From JAICTV01 sp035634055 (GTDB taxonomy: Bacteria > Planctomycetota > Phycisphaerae > Tepidisphaerales > Tepidisphaeraceae): a stretch of 21,608 nt of DNA. The translations under genes were made by a program, and so were the position numbers. Shown piece after piece: positions 14,531-21,608 of the stretch. Location: contig DASQDR010000123.1 of assembly GCA_035634055.1 (NCBI GenBank), positions 1 to 21,608 on the forward strand. The letters are read 5' to 3'. The notes under the pieces were generated by a model that was not told where the DNA came from, searched no databases, and was given only the letters and a program-made list of their open reading frames with translations. Within the stretch, counting starts at the first letter, position 1. Each line of letters starts with the position of its first letter.

Positions 14531-15370
14531 ATGCTCAAGCGGATCGACCGCATCCTCATCCGCGTCCCGCAGCTCGACGCGGCCATCAAGTATTACCGCG
14601 ACGTGCTCGGGCTGGCGCTGACGAAGCAGGCGAACCACATCGCCAGCTTCAAGTTCGCCGACGCCGACACCGAGCTGGTCCTGCACAGCGACCCGGACCT
14701 GCCGGCCGAGGCGGTTTATTACCTCGTCGATGACGTGCGCGACCTCTACAAGCGCCGCCAGGAGCTGCGGCTCAAATTCTCCGGCCCGCCGGTGCAGGTC
14801 TCGCGCGGGTTCCGCGGCACGGCGAAGGATCCGTTCGGCAACGTGCTGTTGCTGCTCGACCGCACCACCAGCGGCGGCTCGGCCGGCGGCGGGGGCGCGG
14901 GCGGCGCCGACAAGCACATCGAGGACGCCCGCGCCGCCGGCGGCGCGCTCTTCGCCGGTGTCGAGCCCAAGATCGCCGTCAAGCGCGACGCGCTCGCGAC
15001 CATCTACCAGAACATCAATCGCACCGCCGACGACCTTCCCTACACGCCGCACTTCGAGACGCTTTACGCCTCCTACGCAAAGCAGATCGGCGAGCCGAAG
15101 CCGACGCGGCAGGAGGTGTGGCGCCACCTGCTGAACATGCGCAAGGCCGGTCAGCTCCCCAAGCTGGGCGTCGCGCGCTCGAAGCCGCCGCAAATCGACC
15201 CGGATCACGAGGCCCGGCTGCGCGAGCTGCTCGGCGGCGACATGGGCAAGCGCGATCGCCTCCCGTACACCGACCGCTTCGACCGCCTGGTCAATGAATT
15301 CAACAAGACCCAGACGAGAAAACTCTCTCCGCACCTGGTCTGGCGCATCGTGGCGAAGCTGGCGAAGTAA
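14531..15370 (+). CDS. VOC (glyoxalase-fold) protein with duplicated C-terminal LPYT module
   Basis: This is a 279-residue protein. Residues 1-111 are a VOC domain: ILIRVPQLDAAIKYYRDVLGLAL, then ELVLHSD, YYLVDDV and KDPFGNVLLLLD. The position that usually holds the first metal-binding His (as in IDHI) is Arg7, so classical metal catalysis is doubtful. A Gly-rich linker (114-127) leads to a C-terminal part with two related helical copies: 169-206, beginning LPYTPHFETLYASY and including VWRHLL, and 244-279, beginning LPYTDRFDRLVNEF and including VWRIVAKLAK. I do not recognise this module as a named domain. No ribosome-binding site is clear before the ATG. The role is unknown; the VOC part suggests small-molecule binding. 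Confidence 0.8.
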   Translation: MLKRIDRILIRVPQLDAAIKYYRDVLGLALTKQANHIASFKFADADTELVLHSDPDLPAEAVYYLVDDVRDLYKRRQELRLKFSGPPVQVSRGFRGTAKDPFGNVLLLLDRTTSGGSAGGGGAGGADKHIEDARAAGGALFAGVEPKIAVKRDALATIYQNINRTADDLPYTPHFETLYASYAKQIGEPKPTRQEVWRHLLNMRKAGQLPKLGVARSKPPQIDPDHEARLRELLGGDMGKRDRLPYTDRFDRLVNEFNKTQTRKLSPHLVWRIVAKLAK

Positions 15371-15555
15371 CCCGCCCCCGCGGCGGCCCGCCGGTCACGG
15401 GAAGAATCGCACCCGCTCTCCCCGGAGACAGTGACGAGGGCGGGGGAGACGGGCGAGCAGCGCGACGAGTCCGCGCAGCGCCCACGGCGCAACGATCCCG
15501 CACGCGACCTACGCGATCGTGCGCGCCCGTGACGACCCAGAGGGAGGCCCGACGC

Positions 15556-17478
15556 ATGCCCGCCACGCCCGATGCCCTCCAGACCCTTCGCACCACCTTC
15601 GGCTTCACCGCCTTCCGCGAAGGGCAGGCCGACGTCATCGACAAGCTCCTCGCCGGGCGCTCCGCGCTGGCGATCTTCCCGACCGGCGCGGGCAAGAGCC
15701 TGTGCTACCAGCTCCCGGCGCTGCTGCTTGACGGCATCACGCTGGTGATCTCCCCGCTGATCGCGCTGATGAAGGACCAGATCGACGCCCTCCAGGCGAA
15801 GGGCGTGCCGGCGGCGCGGCTGGATTCGTCGCTGGACGCGGCCGGGGCGCGAGACGTCTACCAGCGCCTTCGCGACGGGCGGCTCAAGATCCTCTACGTC
15901 GCCCCCGAGCGGCTGGCCAACGAGCGGTTCCTGGCGACGCTCTCGCGGCTGAATATCGCGCTGCTGGCGGTGGACGAGGCGCACTGCATCAGCGAGTGGG
16001 GCCACAACTTTCGCCCCGACTACCTCAAGCTCGCGCCGCTGGCGAAGCGGCTTGGCGTGGGGCGCGTGCTGGGGCTGACGGCGACGGCGACGCCGGCCGT
16101 CGCGCAGCAGATTGCCGCCGCCTTTGACGTAGTGCCCGCCGACGTCGTCCGCACCGGCTTTTACCGCCCGAACCTCAACCTGATGGTCACGCCCGCGTGC
16201 GGCGGCGAACGTCAGCGGCTGCTCGTGGAGCACCTGCGCAAGCGCGAGCGGGGGCCGACGATCGTTTACGTCACCCTCCAGCAGACCGCCGAGCAGGTGG
16301 CGGCGTTTCTAAGCGAGAACGGCATCCCGGCGGCCGCCTATCACGCGGGGATGGACGCGGAGGAGCGGCACCGCGTGCAGGATGAGTTCATGTCCGCGAA
16401 TGACCGCGTCGTCGTCGCCACCATCGCGTTTGGCATGGGGATCGACAAGTCGAACATCCGCGCGGTCTACCACTACAACCTGCCGAAGAGCCTCGAGAAC
16501 TACGCCCAGGAGATCGGCCGCGCCGGCCGCGACGGGCAGCCGAGCGCGTGCGAGCTGCTGGCGTGCGCCGACGACCTGGTGACGCTGGAGAACTTCACCT
16601 TCGGCGACACGCCCACGCCCGAGGCGATCGCCGGCCTGCTGCGCGACGTGTTCAGCCTTGGCGAGGCGTTCGACGTTTCGGTGAGCGAGCTGTCGGGAGA
16701 GCACGACGCCCGGCCGCTGGTCGTCGAGACGCTGCTGACCTACCTCCAGCTCGACGGCTACCTCGCGTCGACCGGCCCGTTCTACAGCGAGTACAAGTTC
16801 CAGTCCGCCCGCCCGCTGGAGCAGATCTTCGACGCGTTCGACGCGGCGCGCGCGGGCTTCCTCCGCCGCGTGTTCGCCGGCGCGAAGAAGCTGTCGAAGT
16901 GGTCGGTGCTGGACGTCCACGCGACCGCGCTAAAGCTCGGCGAGCCGCGCGAGCGCGTCGTGGCCGCGATCAACTACCTTGAGGAGCACGGCGACCTCAC
17001 GCTCCAAGTGGCAGGCGTGCGCCACGGGTTCCGCGCGATCAAGCGGCCGGCAGACCTGGAAGCGCTGACGCACGACATGGCCGGCCGGTTCGAGCAGCGC
17101 GAGACGCGCGACCTCGCCCGGCTCAACGAGGTGATGCAGTTCGCCAGCCATGACGGCTGCAAGACGCGGCGGCTGCTCGCGTATTTCGGCGAGCCCGCCG
17201 ACAACGATTGCGGCCACTGCGGCTGGTGCCGCGGCCACCACCCCGGCGCCGTCCCGCCGCCGTCGCATCGCGCGCCGGGCGAGGCGGAGCACCGCTTGCT
17301 CGACGACCTCCGCCGCGAGCACGGCGGCGTGCTCGCGACGCCGCGGCAGCTCGCGCGGTTCCTCTGCGGCATCCCGTCGCCGCGCGCCGCCCGGGCAAAA
17401 GTCACGAAGGATCGCCGCTATGGCGCGCTGGCGGACGTGCCGTTCCGGGAAGTGCTGGCGATGGCAACGGGCGCGTAG
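15556..17478 (+). CDS. RecQ-family ATP-dependent 3'-5' DNA helicase (RqlH-like domain layout)
   Basis: This is a 640-residue helicase. Motif 0 (GFTAFREGQ), Walker A (FPTGAGKSLCYQ, Lys47), DEAH box (140-143), the RecQ aromatic loop HCISEWGHNFRPDY and motif VI (QEIGRAGRDG, 318-327) are all intact. In classical RecQ the four zinc cysteines follow the second RecA lobe directly. Here Cys535, Cys552, Cys555 and Cys558 come about 200 residues later, after a region with winged-helix-like stretches, and no HRDC domain follows. This recalls the RqlH clade described in mycobacteria. The ATG at 15556 is chosen over the in-frame GTG at 15529 because AGGGAGG lies 8 bases upstream of it. It unwinds DNA in repair and recombination; no recombination genes are adjacent. 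Confidence 0.92.
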   Translation: MPATPDALQTLRTTFGFTAFREGQADVIDKLLAGRSALAIFPTGAGKSLCYQLPALLLDGITLVISPLIALMKDQIDALQAKGVPAARLDSSLDAAGARDVYQRLRDGRLKILYVAPERLANERFLATLSRLNIALLAVDEAHCISEWGHNFRPDYLKLAPLAKRLGVGRVLGLTATATPAVAQQIAAAFDVVPADVVRTGFYRPNLNLMVTPACGGERQRLLVEHLRKRERGPTIVYVTLQQTAEQVAAFLSENGIPAAAYHAGMDAEERHRVQDEFMSANDRVVVATIAFGMGIDKSNIRAVYHYNLPKSLENYAQEIGRAGRDGQPSACELLACADDLVTLENFTFGDTPTPEAIAGLLRDVFSLGEAFDVSVSELSGEHDARPLVVETLLTYLQLDGYLASTGPFYSEYKFQSARPLEQIFDAFDAARAGFLRRVFAGAKKLSKWSVLDVHATALKLGEPRERVVAAINYLEEHGDLTLQVAGVRHGFRAIKRPADLEALTHDMAGRFEQRETRDLARLNEVMQFASHDGCKTRRLLAYFGEPADNDCGHCGWCRGHHPGAVPPPSHRAPGEAEHRLLDDLRREHGGVLATPRQLARFLCGIPSPRAARAKVTKDRRYGALADVPFREVLAMATGA

Positions 17479-17511
17479 CGGCTCAAGTCGTTCGACCGGA
17501 GACGAACCACT

Positions 17512-17528
17512 CGCCGGCGCGCCCGGCG
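17512..17528 (+). terminator. Small hairpin after the helicase gene
   Basis: CGCCGG (17512-17517) and CCGGCG (17523-17528) form a 6-base stem with a 5-base loop, 33 bases after the helicase stop. No T-run follows, so terminator function is uncertain. Confidence 0.2.
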
Positions 17529-17557
17529 TGGCCGTTGCCGCGTCGCCAGGGCCACGC

Positions 17558-17587
17558 TTGTCGCGGCCGGCCGCGGCAGGCTACGCT
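17558..17587 (+). promoter_or_regulatory. Candidate leaderless promoter of the DUF4240 gene
   Basis: TTGTCG at 17558-17563 (4/6 to TTGACA), an 18-base spacer and TACGCT at 17582-17587 lie 6 bases before the GTG start at 17594. No Shine-Dalgarno site precedes the GTG. The -10 hexamer is identical to the one proposed for the gene at 617. Confidence 0.38.
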
Positions 17588-17593
17588 GCGGCC

Positions 17594-18103
17594 GTGACTC
17601 GGGAAGATTTCTGGGACCAGATCGACACCGCCCGCTCGGCCGCGATGTTTGATCGCGCGCGGCTGGCGGAAGCGCTGCGCGACGAGCTGTTGGAGCTGGA
17701 CGAAGACGAGGTGCTGGAATTCGCCCGCCACTTCGCGGATTGCCGCGTGGAGAGCTACCGGCAGGAGCTTTTCGCCGCGGCGTGGATCGCCGGCGGCGGG
17801 GCGGCGGAGGACGATTTCTCCGACTTCCGCGACTGGCTTATCACCCTCGGCCGAGAAGCCTTCGATGACGTGCTGCACGACCCGCAGCGCATCCTGAACC
17901 ACGCGGACCCGGTCGAGCTGCGCGACCCGTTCGACCGGGCGGTCGGCCGCGTTCCCGCCGAGGCGTATGAGGAACTGACCGGCGAGCCGCTGCCCAGTGA
18001 CTCGCTCCGCCCGCACCCCCGCGAGCCGACCGGCCGGAAGTGGGACCCGGCCGGACTGCCGCGGCGATACCCCAAGCTGTGGCGCGCGTACAACCCGGAA
18101 TAG
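17594..18103 (+). CDS. DUF4240 domain-containing protein
   Basis: This is a 169-residue, acidic, cytoplasmic protein. The pattern TREDFWDQIDTARSAA, LLELDEDEVLEFARHFADC, FAAAWIAGGGAAEDDFSDFRDWLITLGREAF and DDVLHDPQRIL matches the DUF4240 family throughout residues 1-100: an FW..I start, an AA.I.GG block and an F..FR.WLI.LGRE block. The function of the family is not established. The C-terminal part (WDPAGLPRRYPKLWRAYNPE) is a common ending in these proteins. The start is taken as GTG at 17594 because the family motif begins immediately after it and a promoter-like hexamer lies just upstream. The gene is convergent with the DUF3568-like lipoprotein gene. Confidence 0.82.
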   Translation: MTREDFWDQIDTARSAAMFDRARLAEALRDELLELDEDEVLEFARHFADCRVESYRQELFAAAWIAGGGAAEDDFSDFRDWLITLGREAFDDVLHDPQRILNHADPVELRDPFDRAVGRVPAEAYEELTGEPLPSDSLRPHPREPTGRKWDPAGLPRRYPKLWRAYNPE

Positions 18104-18162
18104 CCGACGCCCGTCTTCACCTCTTCCCCCGGCGTACCGGGAGCAGGTAGTGAGGCGGCGGT

Positions 18163-18202
18163 CAAAAGAAACCGGCGGCGCGGAAACAGTCCGCGCCGCC
18201 GG
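18163..18202 (-). terminator. Rho-independent terminator of the DUF3568-like lipoprotein gene
   Basis: A perfect 13-base stem (18172-18184 with 18190-18202) and 5-base loop are followed on the minus strand by TTTCTTTTG. It lies about 60 bases past the lipoprotein stop. On the plus strand it could also act weakly for DUF4240, but no T-run follows there. Confidence 0.8.
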
Positions 18203-18263
18203 GGCCACTGGAAACACGCTCGTTGGGTCGGTCCCGCCACGGCAGGTGCGGCGGGCGGCGGGG

Positions 18264-18791
18264 TTAGCGCGCGGCGGCCTGCGCCGGTGATGGCGCCGGC
18301 CGGGTCGTCGACGGAGCGGCGCCGTTGGCAACGTCCAGCAGGCCGAGGCGGATGCGCACCGCGTCCCACACGCGCTCGCGCAGATCGGACGGGCCGAGCA
18401 CGCCGGTGCTGACGATCACGCGGGTGGTGCCGTCGGTGCCCGGGCGGTAGGCGATCATCACCTTCGTGTCCTGCGCGTCGCGCGCGGTGATGACCTTCTC
18501 GTACGTCGTCTGCAACGGCGTGGTGGCCGCGCCGATGCGGGTGAGCCGCGCATCGGCCAGGGCGGCGTCGATCGCGCCCTCGACCTTCAGCGGCGGCTGC
18601 CGCACGGTCAGCTCGGTCTCGCCGCGGAGCAGTTGCCGGCCGCTCTTGCGGACCTCGTGCGCCTGCCTGCACCCGGCGGTGCCGCCGCCGAGCAGCGTCG
18701 CCACCAGCACCCCGATGAGGATGGCGATCGTCCGCCGACTCGCGGCCGGGGCGGCGGGCCTGTCGGTTTTCGTCGTTCGGTTCCCTCGCAT
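18264..18791 (-). CDS. Predicted lipoprotein, DUF3568-like
   Basis: This is a 175-residue protein. A basic N-terminal region (1-20) precedes a hydrophobic stretch (TIAILIGVLVATLLGGG) and a lipobox-like GTAGC with Cys41; the -3 residue is Thr, so processing is likely but not certain. The mature part follows the DUF3568 pattern: GETELTVRQPPLKVEGAIDAALADARL, then EKVITARDAQDTKVMIAYRP, TRVIVSTGVLG and a final helix RVWDAVRIRLG. The family is of unknown function and envelope-located. An AAAGGAG ribosome-binding site lies upstream of the ATG at 18791. The gene is monocistronic, with a terminator downstream and a hairpin in its presumed leader. The tail is Ala/Pro-rich. Confidence 0.65.
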   Translation of the reverse strand: MRGNRTTKTDRPAAPAASRRTIAILIGVLVATLLGGGTAGCRQAHEVRKSGRQLLRGETELTVRQPPLKVEGAIDAALADARLTRIGAATTPLQTTYEKVITARDAQDTKVMIAYRPGTDGTTRVIVSTGVLGPSDLRERVWDAVRIRLGLLDVANGAAPSTTRPAPSPAQAAAR

Positions 18792-19291
18792 GAACAGCTC
18801 CTTTCAATCAGCCGACCCGCCGTGCCGAGCATGGCCCGCACGGCGGTCCGGTCCTTCGGTATCGACGCTCGCGGCTGCTGCTTTTGGGAAAAGGTGACGC
18901 ACTCGCCCCGCGCGCCAGTCTGCGTCCGGCGGAATTATCGGAACGGTGGGGAGATGTGCCGGTCGTGTGGATCAGGTCCGGCCGCGCGGCGATGAGCGCG
19001 GTCGACCGTCGGAACGCGGAAGCGACTCCCGTGACACGGCCGGGATCGTTCACCAGATCGATCACGGCGGGCCGCAACGCCGGTTCGTTCGTTGCGGTGC
19101 AGAATTCGCCGCGGCTTGGCCGAAGAAGAAGGCGGGCTCCGCGCGGTCAGCGCGTCGGGGTCGCACCAGGGTTGCACATCCACGGTGCGCGCGCCGCGGC
19201 GACGCGTTGCCATTCTCCCGCCCGATCCGGGAACGGCGCGCCGGCCGCCCCGGCAGTTGCGCGCATTTGGCCCGACCGGAGGAAACGTCCC
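18792..19291. other. 500-base stretch without a supported gene
   Basis: This lies between the divergent DUF3568-like and dioxygenase genes. It holds a 9-base stem with 12-base loop at 18817-18846, which would fall in the leader of the minus-strand lipoprotein message, and an 8-base stem (CCGCAACG/CGTTGCGG) at 19072-19097. Open frames are present on both strands but read as Arg/Ser/Pro-rich sequence without family features. I see no tRNA, repeat array or clear promoter. Confidence 0.5.
18817..18846 (-). other. Hairpin in the presumed leader of the DUF3568-like gene
   Basis: CCGCCGTGC (18817-18825) and GCACGGCGG (18838-18846) pair perfectly around a 12-base loop, ending about 25 bases before the ATG and outside the ribosome-binding site. 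It could stabilise the message or be a regulator site. Confidence 0.35.
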
Positions 19292-20113
19292 ATGGCTTCC
19301 CGCCTTTCGCCCCAGCAGGTTCGCTTCTTCAACGAGCAGGGTTACCTGCTGTTCGACCAGCCGGTCTTCCCGCAGCCGAAGTTCGACGCGCTGAAGAACC
19401 ACTTCGAGCACCGCGTCGTCGAGTTCTGCGAGCGGACGGGTCAGTCGCCGGAGCACTTCGACGTGCCGCACTTCGAGGACACCAAGCTGTTCGAGTGGCT
19501 GTTCGACGACGCGGTGCTCGACATCGTCGAGGGGCTGATCGGGCCGGACATCGCCCTGTGGTCCAGCCACTTCATCGCCAAGCCGCCCGGCGTCGGCAAG
19601 CGCGTGCCGTGGCACGAGGACTCGGCCTACTGGGGCCAAGTGCTCGACCCGATGGAAGTGGTGACGGTCTGGCTGGCGATCGACCCGTCGATGCCGGCCA
19701 ACGGGTGCATGAAGGTCATCCCCGGCACGCACCACAACGGCTACTCGCAGTACGAGGCGGTCAAGGACGCGAGCAAGGAAGTGTTCACCACCGAGATCAG
19801 GAAGGACTCGTTCGATGAGAGCAAGCAGGTCCACTGCGTGCTGGACCCGAACCACTGCTCGATCCACCACGCCAAGACGATCCACGGCTCCGAGGCCAAC
19901 ACCAGCGCCATGCGCCGCTGCGGGTACACGATGCGCTACGTGCCGGCGACGAGCAAGTTCCGCCCGGCGGACTGGTTCAGCGCGTTCCAGATCTACCTGG
20001 CGCGCGGCAAGGACAAGGCGGGGAACAAGTACGGCGACCCGACCAAGCCGAACTTCAACTGGATCAACGCCGACCGCGAAGCGCGGCGCAAGGCGAAGCT
20101 GCTGGCGGGGTGA
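19292..20113 (+). CDS. Phytanoyl-CoA dioxygenase (PhyH) family Fe(II)/2-oxoglutarate oxygenase
   Basis: This is a 273-residue cytoplasmic protein of the PhyH superfamily. The iron-binding facial triad is visible: His108 and Asp110 (VPWHEDSAYWG) and His198 (SIHHAKTIHGSEAN). Arg208 or Arg209 (SAMRRCGYTMRY) is the probable 2-oxoglutarate anchor. VTVWLAIDPSMPANGCMKVIPGTHH is the usual core strand and turn. The length is normal. Such enzymes hydroxylate or halogenate small molecules using iron, oxygen and 2-oxoglutarate; the substrate is not predictable. The ATG at 19292 is set by a good CGGAGGA ribosome-binding site about 8 bases upstream; the longer upstream frame lacks family similarity. No biosynthetic cluster surrounds it; the next gene is a nucleotide-sugar dehydrogenase 240 bases on. 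Confidence 0.9.
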   Translation: MASRLSPQQVRFFNEQGYLLFDQPVFPQPKFDALKNHFEHRVVEFCERTGQSPEHFDVPHFEDTKLFEWLFDDAVLDIVEGLIGPDIALWSSHFIAKPPGVGKRVPWHEDSAYWGQVLDPMEVVTVWLAIDPSMPANGCMKVIPGTHHNGYSQYEAVKDASKEVFTTEIRKDSFDESKQVHCVLDPNHCSIHHAKTIHGSEANTSAMRRCGYTMRYVPATSKFRPADWFSAFQIYLARGKDKAGNKYGDPTKPNFNWINADREARRKAKLLAG

Positions 20114-20144
20114 GCCGGCGAAGCGCGACCAGCAAGGCGCATGG

Positions 20145-20178
20145 CGGGCTGCGCAGCCTTGACGGGCGGCGCAGCCCG
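20145..20178 (+). terminator. Hairpin downstream of the PhyH gene, weak terminator candidate
   Basis: CGGGCTGCGC (20145-20154) and GCGCAGCCCG (20169-20178) form a perfect 10-base stem with a 14-base loop, starting 32 bases after the stop. The sequence that follows is pyrimidine-rich but lacks a T-run. The left arm also contains the self-complementary GGCTGCGCAGCC. Confidence 0.35.
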
Positions 20179-20282
20179 TTCTGCTTCTGCCGCGCCGGCA
20201 CGCGGTCCCGGAGCGGGGCGGCTGAAAGCGTGAGCGGCGCCGCGGCGTCACTCCCTGCGCGGCCCGCCGGAGGCAGGCGCGC

Positions 20283-20312
20283 TTCGCATTTCGCCAGCGT
20301 CGTTTGTACGAT
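20283..20312 (+). promoter_or_regulatory. Candidate promoter of the nucleotide-sugar dehydrogenase gene
   Basis: TTCGCA (20283-20288), an 18-base spacer and TACGAT (20307-20312) match the sigma70 consensus at 4/6 and 4/6. The start would lie about 35 bases before the ATG, leaving room for the AGGAG site. Confidence 0.33.
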
Positions 20313-20353
20313 TGCGCGGCTCGCTTTTTTGCGACCCGTGAGGAGACCCGCGA

Positions 20354-21608
20354 ATGGGCTTGAGGTTGCCCCCGAAAATTCAGGACGGCTCGGCCGTCGT
20401 CGGCGTCATCGGGCTGGGGTACGTCGGGCTGCCGCTGCTGCACGCGTTCCACAAGGCCGGCTTCCGCGTCCTGGGGTTCGACGTTGACCCGGCCAAGATC
20501 GACGCGCTGCGGCGCGGCGAGAACTACCTCAAGCACCTCGGTCCCGGCATGGTCAAGGAGATGGTCTCCGCCGGGCGGTTCGACGTGACCGCCGACTTCT
20601 CCCGCCTGGCCGAGGCCGACGCGATCATCAGTTGCGTCCCGACGCCGCTGGGCAGCCACCTCGAGCCGGACCTCAGCTACGTCGAGAAGACCGCCGAGGA
20701 CATCGCCCGCACGCTTCGCCCGGGTCAGCTCGTGGTGCTGGAGTCCACCACCTATCCGCGCACCACGCGCGAGATCATGCTGCCGAAGTTCGAGGCCCGC
20801 GGGCTGAAGTGCGGGCAGGACTTTTACCTCGCCTACTCCCCCGAGCGCGAGGACCCCGGGCGCAAGGATTTCAATACGCAGACGATCCCCAAGCTCGTCG
20901 GTGGGATCGACCCCGCGTCCACCGAGGTCGCCACCGCGCTGTACCGCAAGGCGGTCAAGCAGGTGATCCCCGTCAGCAGCGCCGAGGTCGCCGAGAGCGC
21001 CAAGCTCCTGGAGAACATCTACCGCGCCGTCAACATCGCGCTGGTCAACGAGATGAAGATGGTCCTGACCGCGATGGGAATCGACGTATGGGAAGTCGTC
21101 CGGGCCGCCAGCAGCAAGCCGTTCGGCTTCCAGGCGTTCTATCCAGGCCCGGGGCTCGGCGGGCACTGCATCCCGATCGATCCGTTCTACCTGACCTGGA
21201 AAGCCCGCGAAGTCGGCATGCCGACCCGCTTCATCGAGCTGGCCGGCGAGGTCAACCGCGGCATGCCCGACTATGTCGTCCATCGCACGACCCTCGCGCT
21301 CAACGACCGCGGCAAGGCCGTCAAGGGGAGCAAAATCCTCGTCCTCGGCCTGGCCTACAAGCCGGACGTCGATGACGTCCGCGAGAGCCCGAGCTTCGAG
21401 CTGATCGAAAAGCTCGAGCACCTCGGCGCCGAGGTCGATTACCACGACCCGCACGTCGAGCGCACCCACAAGATGCGCCACCACGATCTCCACATGACGA
21501 GCATCAAGCTGAGCCCCGAAGCGCTCCGCACCTACGACTGCGTCCTGATCGCCACCCACCACGCCGCATACGACTGGCAAATGGTGGCCGACAACGCCCA
21601 GCTGATCG
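20354..21608 (+). CDS. Nucleotide-sugar dehydrogenase, UDP-GlcNAc 6-dehydrogenase-like (3' end cut)
   Basis: The frame starts at an ATG with AGGAG 8 bases upstream and is open to the window edge (418 residues seen; the family is about 430-440, so only the end is missing). The Rossmann motif GVIGLGYVGLP (17-27) binds NAD. The middle domain contains SAKLLENIYRAVNIALVNEM, and catalytic Cys272 lies in GPGLGGHCIPIDPFYL. The C-terminal sugar-binding domain begins ILVLGLAYKPDVDDVRESPS. These enzymes oxidise the C6 hydroxyl of UDP-linked sugars to the uronic acid in two NAD-dependent steps, feeding exopolysaccharide or O-antigen synthesis. The sequence looks closest to the WbpA-like UDP-N-acetylglucosamine branch, but this is a judgement from memory. 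Polysaccharide genes may follow beyond the window. Confidence 0.93.
   Translation, partial: MGLRLPPKIQDGSAVVGVIGLGYVGLPLLHAFHKAGFRVLGFDVDPAKIDALRRGENYLKHLGPGMVKEMVSAGRFDVTADFSRLAEADAIISCVPTPLGSHLEPDLSYVEKTAEDIARTLRPGQLVVLESTTYPRTTREIMLPKFEARGLKCGQDFYLAYSPEREDPGRKDFNTQTIPKLVGGIDPASTEVATALYRKAVKQVIPVSSAEVAESAKLLENIYRAVNIALVNEMKMVLTAMGIDVWEVVRAASSKPFGFQAFYPGPGLGGHCIPIDPFYLTWKAREVGMPTRFIELAGEVNRGMPDYVVHRTTLALNDRGKAVKGSKILVLGLAYKPDVDDVRESPSFELIEKLEHLGAEVDYHDPHVERTHKMRHHDLHMTSIKLSPEALRTYDCVLIATHHAAYDWQMVADNAQLI

Noticed and set aside
15529..15555. Alternative GTG start for the RecQ-family helicase
   Set aside because: It would place the strong AGGGAGG site inside the coding region. The ATG at 15556 has ideal spacing from it.
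18808..19077. Possible 89-residue minus-strand gene upstream of the DUF3568-like gene
   Set aside because: The product is Arg/Ser/Pro-rich without recognisable fold or ribosome-binding site, and its end overlaps the leader hairpin.
18935..21580. 881-codon open frame on the minus strand
   Set aside because: It runs antisense through the dioxygenase and dehydrogenase genes, which have clear motifs. Its Arg/Val/Asp/His-rich product is a typical GC-rich antisense shadow.
1..21608. CRISPR array, tRNA, rRNA, prophage or insertion-sequence genes
   Set aside because: No regularly spaced direct repeats, no cloverleaf-like or rRNA-like sequence, and no transposase, integrase or phage structural protein was seen in any frame.

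Overview
This window is high-GC bacterial chromosomal DNA. It carries 16 protein genes, two of them cut by the window edges, and no rRNA, tRNA, CRISPR array, transposase or phage gene that I can see. The gene families suggest a planctomycete, probably of the Phycisphaerae type. These include the planctomycete-style small protein at 7347-7913 with its LolA-like lipoprotein partner, an RDD membrane protein, an LPG-synthase-like flippase, a DUF3568-like lipoprotein, dispersed palindromic intergenic repeats, and several genes without a Shine-Dalgarno site. The lineage is an inference from family content, not from a marker gene.

Layout: (1) 1-400, minus strand, the start of an exported protein with a carboxypeptidase-regulatory-like domain. 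(2) 617-3012, plus strand: a TIM-barrel sugar isomerase/epimerase, a palindromic element, then a DUF2064 glycosyltransferase coupled to a single-domain response regulator. (3) 3188-7170, plus: a large double-domain M16 zinc-protease lipoprotein, a nested inverted repeat, and a cyclodeaminase/cyclohydrolase of folate metabolism. (4) 7347-10764, plus: a tight three-gene group of a conserved cysteine-containing protein, a LolA-like lipoprotein and a beta-rich RDD-domain membrane protein. (5) 10777-12604, minus: a VapBC-type toxin-antitoxin pair, then ATP sulfurylase (sat). (6) 12833-18103, plus: a flippase-like membrane protein, a VOC-domain protein with a duplicated C-terminal module, a RecQ-family helicase with an RqlH-like layout, and a DUF4240 protein. 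(7) 18264-18791, minus: a DUF3568-like lipoprotein with a clear terminator. (8) 19292-end, plus: a phytanoyl-CoA-dioxygenase-like enzyme and a nucleotide-sugar dehydrogenase that runs off the window.

The genes do not form one pathway. The most coherent group is 7347-10764, which looks like an envelope-associated module: its last two genes overlap by 20 bases and encode a lipoprotein and a membrane protein with an exported beta-rich domain. Other points of interest are a recurring TANNNT hexamer 6-9 bases before start codons that lack a usable ribosome-binding site (probable leaderless transcripts), three different palindromic or purine-tract intergenic elements, one of which supplies the signal-peptide codons of a lipoprotein gene, and a VOC protein with two copies of an LPYT...VWR module. 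I found no convincing, completely new defence or mobile system.
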